A stretch of 34,064 nt of DNA, taken from Streptomyces viridiviolaceus (GTDB taxonomy: Bacteria; Actinomycetota; Actinomycetes; Streptomycetales; Streptomycetaceae). The position numbers and the translations under genes were made by a program. Where the stretch lies: contig NZ_BMWA01000015.1 in NCBI RefSeq assembly GCF_014650995.1, positions 199,540 to 233,603 of the forward strand, given 5' to 3'. Under the pieces are notes generated by a model. The model was not told where the DNA came from. It did not search any database and worked only from the letters and a program-made list of their open reading frames with translations. Below are positions 1 to 8,185 of this stretch, piece after piece; position 1 is the first letter of the stretch, and the number at the start of each line of letters is the position of its first letter.

Positions 1-156
1 CCGCGGTCACTGCGGCGCGAGGCCCGGCGGTCGAGGCCGCGCGGCCCACGGTCACTGCGGCGCAGGGCCGCGCGGGCGCCGCGGTCACTGCGGCGCGAGG
101 CCCGGCGGTCGAGGCCGCGCGGCCCACGGTCACTGCGGCGCGGGGCCGCGCGGGTG
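1..156. repeat. Two tandem copies of a 78-bp GC-rich unit
   Basis: Bases 1-78 and 79-156 are the same 78-bp unit, differing only at unit positions 64 (a/g) and 77 (c/t). Each unit holds two copies of the 14-mer GGTCACTGCGGCGC, at 5-18, 50-63, 83-96 and 128-141, so spacing alternates between 45 and 33 bp. The array begins at the window edge, so more copies may lie upstream. The unit length is a multiple of three, but no start codon or ribosome site supports translation. It is probably an intergenic minisatellite; a repetitive 3' end of a gene outside the window cannot be excluded. Confidence 0.85.
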
Positions 157-203
157 CCTGCGGTGGCGGAAACCGTGGTTCGGTTCGGGGCGTCCTCGTT
201 GGT

Positions 204-464
204 ATGGGGCGGGACCTGGCGACGTGTGGTGGGTGTGTCGTGTCGGCGGCGGGGGCTGTCGGGGCGGTGTTCGTGTGGGGGGCCTCGTCGCGTACCCAGC
301 GGCATCTGGGCAACGGGTTCGAGGGCGAGGGCATGGACCTCGGGGCCGTCTTCGTCGAGCTGCCCCTCGTCTTCCTCGCCGGAGCCTTCCTGCCCGCCCT
401 GGCCTGGGGTCTGGTCGCCGGTCTGCTGGCACGCAGGCGGCGGTCAGACCACCTCCACCGGTAG
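204..464 (+). CDS. Small membrane protein of unknown function
   Basis: This 86-residue frame has two hydrophobic stretches (about residues 10-27 and 51-75), the second followed by a positively charged ARRRR end typical of the cytoplasmic side. Most codons end in G or C, and the hydrophobic pattern is not shared by the other frames here. It converges on the P450 gene and overlaps its last 21 bases. No clear ribosome site precedes the ATG; a start elsewhere is possible. I recognise no family. It could be a chance frame, but the membrane topology makes a real gene more likely than not. Confidence 0.5.
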   Translation: MGRDLATCGGCVVSAAGAVGAVFVWGASSRTQRHLGNGFEGEGMDLGAVFVELPLVFLAGAFLPALAWGLVAGLLARRRRSDHLHR

Positions 465-1661
465 GCCCGCCAACCCCCGGATCACGAAGTTCGGCTTCCG
501 TTCCGGTTCCGCCGTGGGACGCAGGGTCGGAGCCTTCTCCAGCAGGGACGACATGGACGCCGCCAGTTCGATACGGGCCAGCGGGGCGCCGATGCAGTAG
601 TGGATGCCCGCGCTGAAGGAGATGTGGGGGTTGTCCCGGCGGGTGAGGTCGAGGCGGTCGGGGGCCGCGAAGACCGCCGGGTCGTGATTGGCCGAGCCGA
701 AGAGCAGGGCGAGTTCCGCACCGCGCGGGATCACCGTGCCGTCGATCTCGATCTCGTCCAGCACCCAGCGCTCGAAGAGCTGGAGCGGGGTGTCGTAGCG
801 CATCAGCTCCTCCACGGCCGACGGGACGAGGGAGTGGTCCGCACGGAGGGCGGCCAGCTGGCCGGGGTTGCGGAACAGCGCCCACCAGCCGTTGACCGTG
901 GCATTCACCGTGGCCTCGTGGCCCGCGTTCAGCAGCAGCACGCAGGTGGAGATCATCTCCTGTTCGGTGAGGCGGTCGTCGTCCTCGTCGTGCGCCGCGA
1001 TCAGGCCCGAGATCAGGTCGTCGCCGGGGGACTTGCGGCGCTGGGCGATCAGCTCGCGCAGGTACTCCGAGAACTCGACCGATGCCCGCACCGCCTTCGC
1101 GGCCGTCTCCTGCGACGGGTTCAGCTCGTACATCCCGCAGATGTCCGCCGACCAGGGACGCAGGGGCGCCCGGTCGGACTCCGGCACGCCCAGCATCTCG
1201 GCGATCACCGCGACCGGCAGCGGTTCGGCGACGTCGGCGAGCAGATCACCGCCGCCAACCGCCACCAGCCGGTCCACCAGCTCCCCGGCCAGCCTCTCCA
1301 CGTACGGCTTGAGCCGCTCCACCGTCCGTGGCGTGAACGCCTTCGACACCAGACGCCGGATCCGGGTGTGGTCCGGCGGCTCCAGGTCCAGCATCCCGTG
1401 GTCGTTGAGCGTGTGGAACGGCTCGTGCTCCGGCGGGGGCGCCGTCCGCCCGAAGTCCTCGTGCGTGAAGCGGTGCTGGTAGGTCCGGCCCAGACGGCGG
1501 TCGCGCAGCAGCGCCGAGACGTCCGCGTGGTGCGGGACGAGCCACTGGTCGCTGGGCTCGTAGTAGTGCACACGGCCCCGGGCCCGCAGCTCGGCGTAGG
1601 CGGGGTAGGGGTCGGCGACGAACGCCGGGTCCCACGGGTCGAAGGTGTCGAAGGCTGCCAT
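444..1661 (-). CDS. Cytochrome P450
   Basis: A 405-residue soluble bacterial P450, the normal length for class I actinomycete enzymes, which use ferredoxin and reductase as electron donors. The heme signature is FSAGIHYCIG with the cysteine thiolate ligand at 356. The K-helix ExxR motif is E285-L-M-R288. The I-helix oxygen-activation motif reads AGHEAT (246-251): the acid E249 is present, but the usual threonine after it is alanine (A250). The protein starts MAAFDTFDPWDPAF, a usual P450 N-terminus. The ribosome site before the ATG is weak. No ferredoxin gene is adjacent, so redox partners are encoded elsewhere. Substrate and CYP family cannot be told from sequence. Confidence 0.95.
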   Translation of the reverse strand: MAAFDTFDPWDPAFVADPYPAYAELRARGRVHYYEPSDQWLVPHHADVSALLRDRRLGRTYQHRFTHEDFGRTAPPPEHEPFHTLNDHGMLDLEPPDHTRIRRLVSKAFTPRTVERLKPYVERLAGELVDRLVAVGGGDLLADVAEPLPVAVIAEMLGVPESDRAPLRPWSADICGMYELNPSQETAAKAVRASVEFSEYLRELIAQRRKSPGDDLISGLIAAHDEDDDRLTEQEMISTCVLLLNAGHEATVNATVNGWWALFRNPGQLAALRADHSLVPSAVEELMRYDTPLQLFERWVLDEIEIDGTVIPRGAELALLFGSANHDPAVFAAPDRLDLTRRDNPHISFSAGIHYCIGAPLARIELAASMSSLLEKAPTLRPTAEPERKPNFVIRGLAGLPVEVV

Positions 1662-1738
1662 GGACGGACGCTAGCCCGGCAGGACCCTCGCGGACCAGGG
1701 GCTTCGGGGCGCCCATGAGGTGAGAAGGCCGGCACCGG

Positions 1739-2413
1739 TCAGCCCGGCGTCACCAGCCGCGCCTCGTACGCGAACACCGCGGCCTGCGTGCGGTCCCTGA
1801 GCCCCAGCTTCACCAGGATGCGGCTGACGTGGGTCTTGATGGTCGACTCGGCGACCACCAGACGCTCGGCGATCTCCTGGTTCGACAGACCCTGCGCGAT
1901 CAGCACCAGCACCTCCGTCTCCCGCTCGGTCAGATCGCCGTACGCCGCCTGCGCCGAGGGCAGCAGGCGCGGGGCCTCGGACAGCTTCGAGAACTCCGTG
2001 ATCAGCCGCCTGGTGACGGAGGGGGCGAGCAGCGCCTCTCCGGAGGCCACCACCCGTACCCCCTCGGCAAGTTGGCGGGCCGACGCGTCCTTGAGGAGGA
2101 AGCCGGAGGCGCCCGCGCGCAGCGCCTGGTACACGTACTCGTCGAGGTCGAAGGTGGTGAGCACCAGCACCTTCGCCCCGCCGTCCGCGGCGATGATCTC
2201 CCGGGTGGCGTCGATGCCGTTCAGTTCGGGCATGCGGATGTCCATCAGGACGACGTCCGGGGCGAGTTCGCGGACCTTGCCGACCGCCTCCCGGCCGTTG
2301 ACGGCCTCGCCGACGACCTCGATGTCCGGCATCGCGTTCAGCAGGACCGAGAAGCCCTCGCGCACCATCATCTGGTCGTCGGCGATCAGTACGCGGATCG
2401 TGCGCCCGGTCAT
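1739..2413 (-). CDS. NarL/LuxR-family response regulator (pair 1)
   Basis: A 224-residue two-domain response regulator. The receiver domain has the acidic pocket ADDQ near residues 11-14, the phospho-acceptor D58 in VVLMDIRMPE, the switch threonine in VLVLTTFD and the lysine in FLLKDAS. The C-terminal LuxR helix-turn-helix starts at LTERETEVL and includes the recognition segment VAESTIKTHVSRILVKLGLRDR. Its ATG overlaps the TGA of the upstream histidine kinase by 4 bp (ATGA), implying translational coupling and a cognate pair. It is very similar to the second regulator at 3857-4531. The signal and target genes are unknown. Confidence 0.95.
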   Translation of the reverse strand: MTGRTIRVLIADDQMMVREGFSVLLNAMPDIEVVGEAVNGREAVGKVRELAPDVVLMDIRMPELNGIDATREIIAADGGAKVLVLTTFDLDEYVYQALRAGASGFLLKDASARQLAEGVRVVASGEALLAPSVTRRLITEFSKLSEAPRLLPSAQAAYGDLTERETEVLVLIAQGLSNQEIAERLVVAESTIKTHVSRILVKLGLRDRTQAAVFAYEARLVTPG

Positions 2414-3759
2414 GCGTCACCTTCGCTCGCGGCCGCCGTGACCGGCAGGAACACCGCCACCTCGAAGCCTTGCTCGTCGGTCGGGCCGGTCGTCATCTCG
2501 CCGTTCAGCATGGTCACCCGCTCCCGCATGCCGGTGATGCCGTGCCCGGCGCCGGGGGAGGGCTTGACGAGGGACGGGGCGGGGACCGGGCCGTTGACGA
2601 CGCGCAGGCCCAGCCCGCCGAGGACGTAGGAGACCTCGACGCGCGCGGTCGCGCCGGGCGCGTGCCGCAGGGTGTTGCTCAGCGCCTCCTGCACGATCCG
2701 GTACGCCGACAGCTCCACCCCCGGCGGCAGCTCGCGCACCGCGCCGGTCACGGCCTTGTCGACGGTCAGGCCCGCGTCGCGCACGTTGGCCAGCAGGGCG
2801 TCCAGGTCGGCGAGGGTGGGCTGCGGGGCGTCGGGGGCCTCGTAGTCCTCGGCGCGGACCACGCCCAGGACGCGGCGCAGCTCGGTCAGGGCCGCCACCG
2901 CGTTCTCCCTGATGGTGACGAAGGCCCGCTCCAGCTCCGCCGGAGGGTTCTCCACCCGGTACGGCGCGGCCTCCGCCTGGATGGCGACCACCGACATGTG
3001 GTGCGCGACCACGTCGTGCAGCTCGCGCGCGATGTTCGTGCGCTCCTCCAGCAACGTGCGCCGGGAACGCTCGTGCTCGGTCACCGTCCGCTGGGCCGTC
3101 ACCTCCTGCCGCGCCTCCCTGCGGACGTGCCACACGGCGACCACCAGCAGGGCGAGGGCGGAGAGGAACAGCATGGGCGCGGAGGTGTTGTACTGCCCGT
3201 CGCCGAACGCGCCCGCCCACAGGACGGCATAGGCGGCGGTCAGGACCCACATCCACGCGGCCGCGCGGGGACGGGTGCGTATCGCCACCACCACCAGCAC
3301 CGTCCAGTGACAGATGAACGCCCCGGGCAGCCACGGCCATTCGCCGAAGCTGCTGTCGAGCACCGCGGTCACCGGGGTCGCCGCCATCGACATCCAGAAG
3401 GCGCCGACCGGCCGGACCAGCGTCGCCAGCACGGGCACCGCGCACGCCAGCCCGCTCAACAGGGTCAGCGGGCCGTTCAGGAACCCGCGGGCCATGGAGT
3501 CGCCGAGGAACGCGATCACGGCGACGCCCACCACCACCGCGTGCGGCAGGCGTGCGGCGTACGACCGCAGCCGGCCGGGGAGCCGGCGGGTCAGCGGACC
3601 GTCCGTCGCCATGGGCGGCAACGGGCGGTAGGCGAAGGCGTCGTGGAACAGGTCCTGGCGCAGCCCGCCGAGGGCGTCCATGGCCAGCCGGTACTCGGGG
3701 CTGCGCGGCGCGCTCGCGTCTCCGGGGTGCGGGGTCCGCGTCTGGGTCGTCTCGGTCAC
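2410..3759 (-). CDS. Sensor histidine kinase, HisKA_3 type (pair 1)
   Basis: A 449-residue membrane histidine kinase of the NarL-partner class. The N-terminal half has about five to six hydrophobic segments (roughly residues 72-210) with little extracytoplasmic loop, so it probably senses within or near the membrane. The dimerisation/phospho-acceptor box is ERTNIARELHDVVAHHMS with H248. The ATPase domain shows the N-box YRIVQEALSNTLRHAP and the glycine motif GAGHGITGMRERV. It phosphorylates its own His, then presumably D58 of the coupled regulator. It begins a new unit 97 bp after the upstream regulator gene. It is paralogous to the kinase at 4528-5868. Confidence 0.95.
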   Translation of the reverse strand: MTETTQTRTPHPGDASAPRSPEYRLAMDALGGLRQDLFHDAFAYRPLPPMATDGPLTRRLPGRLRSYAARLPHAVVVGVAVIAFLGDSMARGFLNGPLTLLSGLACAVPVLATLVRPVGAFWMSMAATPVTAVLDSSFGEWPWLPGAFICHWTVLVVVAIRTRPRAAAWMWVLTAAYAVLWAGAFGDGQYNTSAPMLFLSALALLVVAVWHVRREARQEVTAQRTVTEHERSRRTLLEERTNIARELHDVVAHHMSVVAIQAEAAPYRVENPPAELERAFVTIRENAVAALTELRRVLGVVRAEDYEAPDAPQPTLADLDALLANVRDAGLTVDKAVTGAVRELPPGVELSAYRIVQEALSNTLRHAPGATARVEVSYVLGGLGLRVVNGPVPAPSLVKPSPGAGHGITGMRERVTMLNGEMTTGPTDEQGFEVAVFLPVTAAASEGDA

Positions 3760-3825
3760 GTCCGCAACGGTAGGCGCAGCCGGGGCCCGCGGTCGTCACC
3801 AGTGAGAGGGGTCCTTCGGGGTCCG

Positions 3826-3846
3826 TCTCAGGTACTACACGGGGTA
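3826..3846 (-). promoter_or_regulatory. Candidate regulatory element shared with 8166-8183
   Basis: TCTCAGGTACTAC at 3826-3838 is followed by GGGTA at 3842-3846, 67 bp upstream of the first kinase gene. The same string with one change (TCTCAGGTATTAC, then GGGTA) lies upstream of the hydrolase that heads the other two-component unit. On the minus strand a CTGACC hexamer lies 17 bp before TAGTAC inside this element, so part of the match may be a promoter -10 region. The function is inferred, not shown. Confidence 0.35.
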
Positions 3847-3856
3847 CGGGGCCAGG

Positions 3857-4531
3857 TCAGTATCCGGACGGTCGCACCAGCCCCGACTCGTACGCGAACA
3901 CCGCCGCCTGCGTCCGGTCCCGCAGACCCAGCTTCACCAGGATCCGCCCCACGTGCGTCTTCACCGTCTGCTCGGCGACGAACAGGCGCTGGGCGATCTC
4001 CGCGTTCGACAAACCCTGCGCGATCAGGGCGAGCACCTCGGTCTCCCGCTCGGTCAGACCGCCGACGCGCTCCTTAAGCGGGGCGCGCGGCCGGTCGTCG
4101 AGGCGGGAGAACTCGGCGATCAGCCGCCGGGTGATGCCCGGCGCGAGCAGCGCGTCCCCGGCGGCGACCACCCGGACCGCCTCGGCGAGCTGGTCCGCGG
4201 AGGCGTCCTTCAGCAGGAACCCGGAGGCACCGGCCCGCAGCGCCTCGTACACGTACTCGTCCAGGTCGAAGGTGGTCAGCACCAGCACTCTGATGTCCGG
4301 CATGGCCCCCGTGATGCGGCGGGTGGCCTCGATGCCGCCCAGCTCGGGCATGCGGATGTCCATCAGGACGACGTCCGGGGTGAGCTCGGCGACCCGGGCC
4401 ACGGCGTCCAGACCGTCCACCGCCTGGCCGATCACCTCGATGTCGGGCTGGGTGTTGAGCAGCACGGTGAAACCCTGCCGGACCATCTGCTGGTCGTCTG
4501 CGATCAGTACGCGGATGGGTCCGCTGGTCAT
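3857..4531 (-). CDS. NarL/LuxR-family response regulator (pair 2)
   Basis: A 224-residue response regulator with receiver and LuxR helix-turn-helix domains. D58 lies in VVLMDIRMPE, the switch residues are in VLVLTTFD and FLLKDAS, and the HTH runs from LTERETEVL to GLRDRTQAAVFAYE. The frame stays open far upstream, but the start is set at the ATG at 4531, which overlaps the kinase stop by 4 bp (ATGA) and gives exactly the length of its paralogue. Most of the HTH is identical to the regulator at 1739-2413, so the two proteins may recognise related DNA sites. It is the last gene of the hydrolase-acyltransferase-kinase-regulator unit. Confidence 0.95.
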   Translation of the reverse strand: MTSGPIRVLIADDQQMVRQGFTVLLNTQPDIEVIGQAVDGLDAVARVAELTPDVVLMDIRMPELGGIEATRRITGAMPDIRVLVLTTFDLDEYVYEALRAGASGFLLKDASADQLAEAVRVVAAGDALLAPGITRRLIAEFSRLDDRPRAPLKERVGGLTERETEVLALIAQGLSNAEIAQRLFVAEQTVKTHVGRILVKLGLRDRTQAAVFAYESGLVRPSGY

Positions 4532-5868
4532 GGGGTGTCGTCCTCGTGGGCGTGGTGAGCGGGGTCGTGAGCGGAGTGGGCGGGGCCGTCCGACGGCAGG
4601 AACGCGCCCACCTGGAAGCCGCCGTCGGGGAGCGGATGCGCCGTCAGGTGGCCGTCGAGCATGGCCACCCGCTCCCGCATGCCGAGCAGCCCGTGCCCGG
4701 CCCCCTGCGACGGCGGCGGGGTGCGCACCGGGCGGGTGTTGAAGACGTCGACGCGCAGTCCGATCGGGAGATACGTGAGGTGGACCCGGGCGCTCGCGCC
4801 GGGCGCATGGCGCAGCACGTTGCTCAGTGCCTCCTGCACGATCCGGTACGCCGACAGCTCCACGCCGGGCGGCAGCGGCCTGGGCGTGCCGCTCACCTCG
4901 GTGGTCACGGTCAGGCCGGCGGCCCGGGTGTTCTCCACCAGCGCGTCCAGCCGGTCGAGGGTGGGCTGCGGGGCGTGCGGGGCGGTGCCGGTGGTGTCGG
5001 CCGTGCCGGGCGCCTCCGGTGCGTCGGGGTGCTCGGAGCGCAGCACGCCCAGCACCCGGCGCAGCTCGGTCAGCGCCTCCAGCGCGTTCTGTCTGATGCC
5101 CGCCAGGTTCTCCTTGAGCTCGTCGGGCGGGTTCTCGACGAGGTGCGGGGCGACCTGGGCCTGGATGGAGATCACGGACATGTGGTGGGCGACCACGTCG
5201 TGCAGTTCGCGGGCGATGCGGCTGCGCTCCTCCAGCAGGGTGCGTCGCGCGCGTTCCTCGGCGGTCAGCGACGTCTGCTGCGCCAGCTCGGCGCGGGCCT
5301 CCCGGCGTCCGCGCAGGGCCATGCCGAGCAGCACGACGACCGCGAACAGCACGACGGCCACCACACCGGTGGGCTGGTACTCCTGCGCGCCCACCAGTCC
5401 CTGGACGACGTACGTCGTCAGCACGGTCAGGGACAGGGCCTCGGCGGACACCCGGGTACGGGCCCGCAGGGCCAGCAGCAGCAGGACGAACAGGTGGCCG
5501 ATGATCCCGGCCGCGGTCCACGGCCAGGTGAACGAGTACCCGTCGACGACCATCACGGCGCGCACCGCCACGGCACCCACCAGCATGGCCGCCATCGACA
5601 GCCACCACGCCGGGACGGGCCGCCACAGCGCCAGGACCATCGCACCGCACTGGCCTGCCGAGATCAGGAGGGCGAACCCGAACCCGAGCCCGCCGTTCTC
5701 GTGGAGCTGGGGCAGACCGCCGATGAAGACCCCGAACGCGGCCAGGCACACGATGCCGTGCGGCAGCCAGCGCAGCCAGGTGGACGGGGGCAGCGGATCG
5801 GGCCGTGCGGTCCACAGGTCCTCGCGCAGCGCCCCCAGCCAGCGCCGGACCAGATTCCCCCCAAGCAT
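4528..5868 (-). CDS. Sensor histidine kinase, HisKA_3 type (pair 2)
   Basis: A 446-residue histidine kinase with about five to six membrane segments in residues 33-186, the phospho-acceptor box ERSRIARELHDVVAHHMS with H223, the N-box YRIVQEALSNVLRHAPGAS and the glycine motif GAGHGLLGMRERV. The C-terminal tail is rich in His, Ala, Asp and Pro, which the paralogue lacks. A GTG at 5871 is possible, but GGAGG lies only one base before it and four before the ATG at 5868, so the ATG is preferred. The acyltransferase stop overlaps that ATG (TGATG), so the genes are coupled and the sensor may monitor something made or altered by the acyltransferase or hydrolase. Confidence 0.94.
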   Translation of the reverse strand: MLGGNLVRRWLGALREDLWTARPDPLPPSTWLRWLPHGIVCLAAFGVFIGGLPQLHENGGLGFGFALLISAGQCGAMVLALWRPVPAWWLSMAAMLVGAVAVRAVMVVDGYSFTWPWTAAGIIGHLFVLLLLALRARTRVSAEALSLTVLTTYVVQGLVGAQEYQPTGVVAVVLFAVVVLLGMALRGRREARAELAQQTSLTAEERARRTLLEERSRIARELHDVVAHHMSVISIQAQVAPHLVENPPDELKENLAGIRQNALEALTELRRVLGVLRSEHPDAPEAPGTADTTGTAPHAPQPTLDRLDALVENTRAAGLTVTTEVSGTPRPLPPGVELSAYRIVQEALSNVLRHAPGASARVHLTYLPIGLRVDVFNTRPVRTPPPSQGAGHGLLGMRERVAMLDGHLTAHPLPDGGFQVGAFLPSDGPAHSAHDPAHHAHEDDTP

Positions 5869-7076
5869 CACGCCTCCACCCTAGGACCTGAGACGCGGCG
5901 CCCTTGTGGTCGATGCGTCCGCACCACCCGTGAGCGGTGCCGTCCGCCGCCCTGCTCCCAGGAGCGGAACGCGGTCCAGCAGCACGCCAGGACCAGGGCG
6001 AACACCGGAAGCCACGCGAGCCGGGCGGCGACCCAGTCCAGTCCGTCGGGGAGCGTGTGCAGGCCGGGCAGGCGGCCCGCGAGGAGTGCGGTGGCGGTGG
6101 TCGCCATCAGGGCCGTCTGGTGCCACAGGAAGATCGTCATCGCGGAGAGGTTGACCAGCGCCACCGCCGCCCACGCCACCGGCCGCCGCATCGCGCGGCG
6201 CAGCGGCTCCCGAAGCAGCAGGGCGAGGCCGCACTGGGCGAGGCCGAAGGTGACGGCGGCCAGCGTCGGCGGGTTCAGGTTGGAGACCTGCGCGCCGGGG
6301 ACCCCGACCATCGACGCCGGGTAGCCCGCCCAGGCGACGAGCGCCGCCGTCGCCGCCGTACCGCCGGCGAGCAGGAGCCACCCTGCGCGGCGGCCGTCCA
6401 GCTCGCCGCGGGTCCAGGCGGCGCCGAGGGTGTAGGGCACGAGCCAGCCGGCGGCCAGGTTGACCCAGCCGAGCCAGGACGGGCCGCCGAATCCGAACCG
6501 CAGCAGGTCGACGTGGAGCACGACGACCAGCGGCCACAGCGGGTGCAGCCGGGCCAGCAGGGGCGTCGCCGCCGTCAGCGCGGCGAAGACCAGCAGGAAC
6601 CACAGCGGGGACCAGGCCAGCTTCACCAGCGTGTGGACCGTCGCGTACTCGGCGCCCCCCAGCAGCAGCAGTACCGCCGTCACCGTCCACAGGACGAGGA
6701 CGGCCGCGACCGGCCGGAACAGCCGGGACAGGCGGGCGGCCAGCCAGCGGCCGTACGGCGTGCCCCGGTCCCGGGCCGCTGCCCAGCCGCGGGTGGCGAC
6801 GTGACCGCCGACCAGGAAGAACACCGCGAGGGTCTGGAAGAGCCAGGAGATCGGGGCCAGCCAGGCCATGTGCTGCAGGGGGCTGGCCGTGCGCAGGACG
6901 GAGCCGTCCGCGACCAGGGCGGTCACCAGCCAGTGGCCGAGGACGACACCGAGGATCGCGAAGGCGCGCAGGGCGTCGACGGCCCGGTCCCGGCCGGCCG
7001 GAGTGGCGGCGTCGATCCGGGCGGCCGTCCCCCGCAGAGAGGCCGGGGTGCCGCGCGGTGGCGTCACGTCAGTCAC
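5868..7076 (-). CDS. Acyltransferase-3 family membrane protein
   Basis: A 402-residue polytopic protein with about ten hydrophobic segments, matching the acyltransferase 3 (OafA-like) fold that moves acyl groups onto extracytoplasmic sugars, lipids or antibiotics. The N-terminal signature RDRAVDALRAFAILGVVLGHWL includes the family's conserved arginine region and histidine, and LFQTLAVFFLVGGHVA is a second typical segment. The start is a GTG at 7076 with an excellent GGAGGTGA site, inside the end of the upstream hydrolase gene (8-bp overlap). The C-terminus is a basic Arg-rich tail. The acceptor is unknown. Coupling to the downstream kinase suggests a role in envelope modification that the two-component pair monitors. 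Confidence 0.9.
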   Translation of the reverse strand: MTDVTPPRGTPASLRGTAARIDAATPAGRDRAVDALRAFAILGVVLGHWLVTALVADGSVLRTASPLQHMAWLAPISWLFQTLAVFFLVGGHVATRGWAAARDRGTPYGRWLAARLSRLFRPVAAVLVLWTVTAVLLLLGGAEYATVHTLVKLAWSPLWFLLVFAALTAATPLLARLHPLWPLVVVLHVDLLRFGFGGPSWLGWVNLAAGWLVPYTLGAAWTRGELDGRRAGWLLLAGGTAATAALVAWAGYPASMVGVPGAQVSNLNPPTLAAVTFGLAQCGLALLLREPLRRAMRRPVAWAAVALVNLSAMTIFLWHQTALMATTATALLAGRLPGLHTLPDGLDWVAARLAWLPVFALVLACCWTAFRSWEQGGGRHRSRVVRTHRPQGRRVSGPRVEA

Positions 7077-8058
7077 GGGTCACCTCCGTGGTCCCGCCCA
7101 GCGCGATCCGGGCGAGGTTGGTCAGGGAGCGGGAGCCGGGGTCGAAGTAGTCGCTGTGGCCGCCGTCCCCGGCGTCGAAGACCCGGGCGCCGAACGCCGG
7201 GGAGACGGGGTCGGTGCCGAAGCCGACGGTGGTGCCGAACAGGTCGGCGCTCACGTGCGGGACGTGCTCCACCCAGTCGTCGGCGCCCCGGGCGGCCCAG
7301 ACGCGGGCGCGGGTGCGCAGGTCGGCCACGGATTCGGCGCCGGTCCCGGGGCTGCCCACCAGGGCGATGTCGGCGACGTCCAGGCCGTCGGCGGCACGGG
7401 CGCAGACGACGGAGCCGTAGGAGTGGCAGACCAGCGCCACGCGTGCGTGCGGGCCGGTGATGCCACGGAGCCCGGCGACGAGGGCGCGCAGTCCCGGGGC
7501 GGCCCGGTCGGCGCGGCCGGTCGTGGCGACCGTCGTGCTGACGGTGCCGGGCGTCTCGTAGCCGAGCCAGGCCACGACCGCGGTGCCGGTGCCCTCGGGG
7601 GCCTCCTCGGCGAGCCGCCGGTGCAGGGCGAGCGCGGCGGCGCGGAACCGCCCGTAGGTGTCGAGGCTGGTGTCGGAACCGGGGACCAGGACGGCGACGC
7701 GGTCCGCGCGGGCCAGGTCGCCGAAGACCTCCGTGGCGAGGCCCGCGCCCCGGCCGTCGAAGGCGAGCAGATGCCGGGCCGGGTCGGCCAGGGCGCGGTC
7801 CGCCGCCGCCCGGTGGCGGTCGCCGTGGGCGGCGGCCATCCGGGACGCCTCGGCGGCATTGGCCCGGTTCGCGGCGTACGCCGCCTCCAGCGTGCCGGCC
7901 GTCACAGGGGAAGGCATGGCCGGAGCGGGCGCGGGAATCGCGGGCCGTGCGGCACCGGAGAGCGGGAGGACCACGGCACCGGTGATGAGCGCGGCGAGCC
8001 CGGCCCGGCGCAGGCCGCCGATGCGGTGCCGCCAACGTACCGTCGTTCCGGGCCACAT
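7069..8058 (-). CDS. Exported alpha/beta hydrolase (DUF1023-like)
   Basis: A 329-residue alpha/beta hydrolase with an N-terminal basic and hydrophobic export segment (RWRHRIGGLRRAGLAALITG, then to about residue 37) and an Ala/Pro linker. The nucleophile elbow is CHSYGS with S213, preceded by LVPGSDTS (oxyanion region) and followed by GSPG, as in the DUF1023 esterase-like family. A C-terminal HSDYF supplies a likely catalytic histidine. The frame extends to 8088, but the ATG at 8058 has a strong GGAGGGGA site upstream and puts the signal segment at the N-terminus. It heads the unit with acyltransferase, kinase and regulator. The substrate is unknown. Confidence 0.88.
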   Translation of the reverse strand: MWPGTTVRWRHRIGGLRRAGLAALITGAVVLPLSGAARPAIPAPAPAMPSPVTAGTLEAAYAANRANAAEASRMAAAHGDRHRAAADRALADPARHLLAFDGRGAGLATEVFGDLARADRVAVLVPGSDTSLDTYGRFRAAALALHRRLAEEAPEGTGTAVVAWLGYETPGTVSTTVATTGRADRAAPGLRALVAGLRGITGPHARVALVCHSYGSVVCARAADGLDVADIALVGSPGTGAESVADLRTRARVWAARGADDWVEHVPHVSADLFGTTVGFGTDPVSPAFGARVFDAGDGGHSDYFDPGSRSLTNLARIALGGTTEVTRD

Positions 8059-8165
8059 GGCCGTCTCCCCTCCAGCTCGCCCGCCCATCGGGCTTGTCTG
8101 GAAGGGAAATTACGAAGCGGACGACGTGACCCGCGTCCCGCCGGGGAGCGAACCCGCGAGGTAGC

Positions 8166-8183
8166 TCTCAGGTATTACGGGTA
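8166..8183 (-). promoter_or_regulatory. Candidate regulatory element upstream of the hydrolase operon
   Basis: TCTCAGGTATTAC at 8166-8178 is followed by GGGTA at 8179-8183, and a further AGGTA lies at 8159-8163, making three (A/G)GGTA blocks 11 and 9 bp apart. It lies 108 bp before the hydrolase start and matches 12 of 13 bases of the element at 3826-3838. On the minus strand TAATAC could be a -10 hexamer. It is a candidate site for the paralogous regulators. Confidence 0.35.
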
Positions 8184-8185
8184 TG

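Noticed and set aside
4532..5815. N-terminal extension of the pair 2 response regulator reading through the kinase gene
   Set aside because: The added 428 residues are an out-of-frame translation of the kinase gene. The ATGA overlap at 4531 gives the normal regulator length.
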